DNA from: H2-BAC3 sp045863035
Lineage (GTDB): Bacteria > Bacteroidota > Ignavibacteria > Ignavibacteriales > Ignavibacteriaceae
Direction of reading: 5' to 3'
NCBI GenBank assembly: GCA_045863035.1
Contig: BTUV01000145.1
Span: 1 to 5,482, forward strand
DNA: 5,482 nt
Of this stretch, positions 5,446-5,482 are shown piece after piece; positions within the stretch are counted from its first letter, which is position 1; every line of letters begins with the position of its first letter. Below the pieces are notes generated by a model. The model did not search any database and had not been told where the DNA came from. It saw only the letters and a program-made list of their open reading frames with translations. Made by a program: the position numbers and the translations under genes.

Positions 5446-5482
5446 GCACCTCTAAAAACCCCGTGAGTTTTTGATATATATA
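5443..5482. other. Possible insertion-sequence end at the window edge
   Basis: Immediately after the TTAATT-type repeats the sequence changes to GGGCACCTCTAAAAACCCC (from 5444). AAAAAC (5454-5459) and GTTTTT (5467-5472) form a hairpin around CCCGTGA. The abrupt change and a GGGCACCTC start resemble the terminal inverted repeat of some IS elements, with a possible TTAA target just before. The window ends before any transposase or second end could be seen, so this is only a suggestion. Confidence 0.25.

Overview
The window looks like a chromosomal segment from the Bacteroidota/Chlorobiota/Ignavibacteriota lineage, most likely an Ignavibacteria-type anaerobe or facultative anaerobe. Three things point there. 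The large exported cytochrome ends in a type IX secretion (T9SS) type A sorting domain with the NFPNPFNPSTTI signature. The tRNA gene is preceded by a good TTG-N20-TAnnTTTG promoter, the form used by the Bacteroidota housekeeping sigma factor. Ribosome-binding sites are weak and the spacers are AT-rich and full of short degenerate repeats. This placement is inferred from motifs; no search was run.

Layout. 1-207: AT-rich direct repeats, then a strong hairpin terminator (148-177). 208-2586 (minus): a 792-residue secreted nonaheme c-type cytochrome with a C-terminal surface-sorting domain. 2587-3039: a 450-bp spacer with two hairpins and a G8 tract but no gene. 3040-3113 (minus): tRNA-Arg(CCU), with its promoter at 3134-3164. 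3330-4436 (plus): a soluble protein with an N-terminal response-regulator receiver and a C-terminal histidine kinase. 4437-5482: more than 1 kb without a credible gene. It holds a pair of 110-bp MITE-like elements in inverted orientation around a 258-bp spacer, then three degenerate tandem repeat units, then a sequence at the window edge that may be the end of an insertion sequence.

How the parts relate. The cytochrome is monocistronic in this view, with its own Shine-Dalgarno sequence and terminator, and would act outside the inner membrane as an electron-transfer protein. The kinase is transcribed divergently from the tRNA and has no partner regulator or membrane sensor gene in the window, so its input and output lie elsewhere. 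Nothing here links the kinase to the cytochrome except proximity.

The least ordinary content is the 3' spacer with its paired, internally diverged but end-conserved repeats. The exported nonaheme cytochrome with a T9SS tail is the most biologically telling gene. I did not find convincing evidence for a wholly new multi-gene system.
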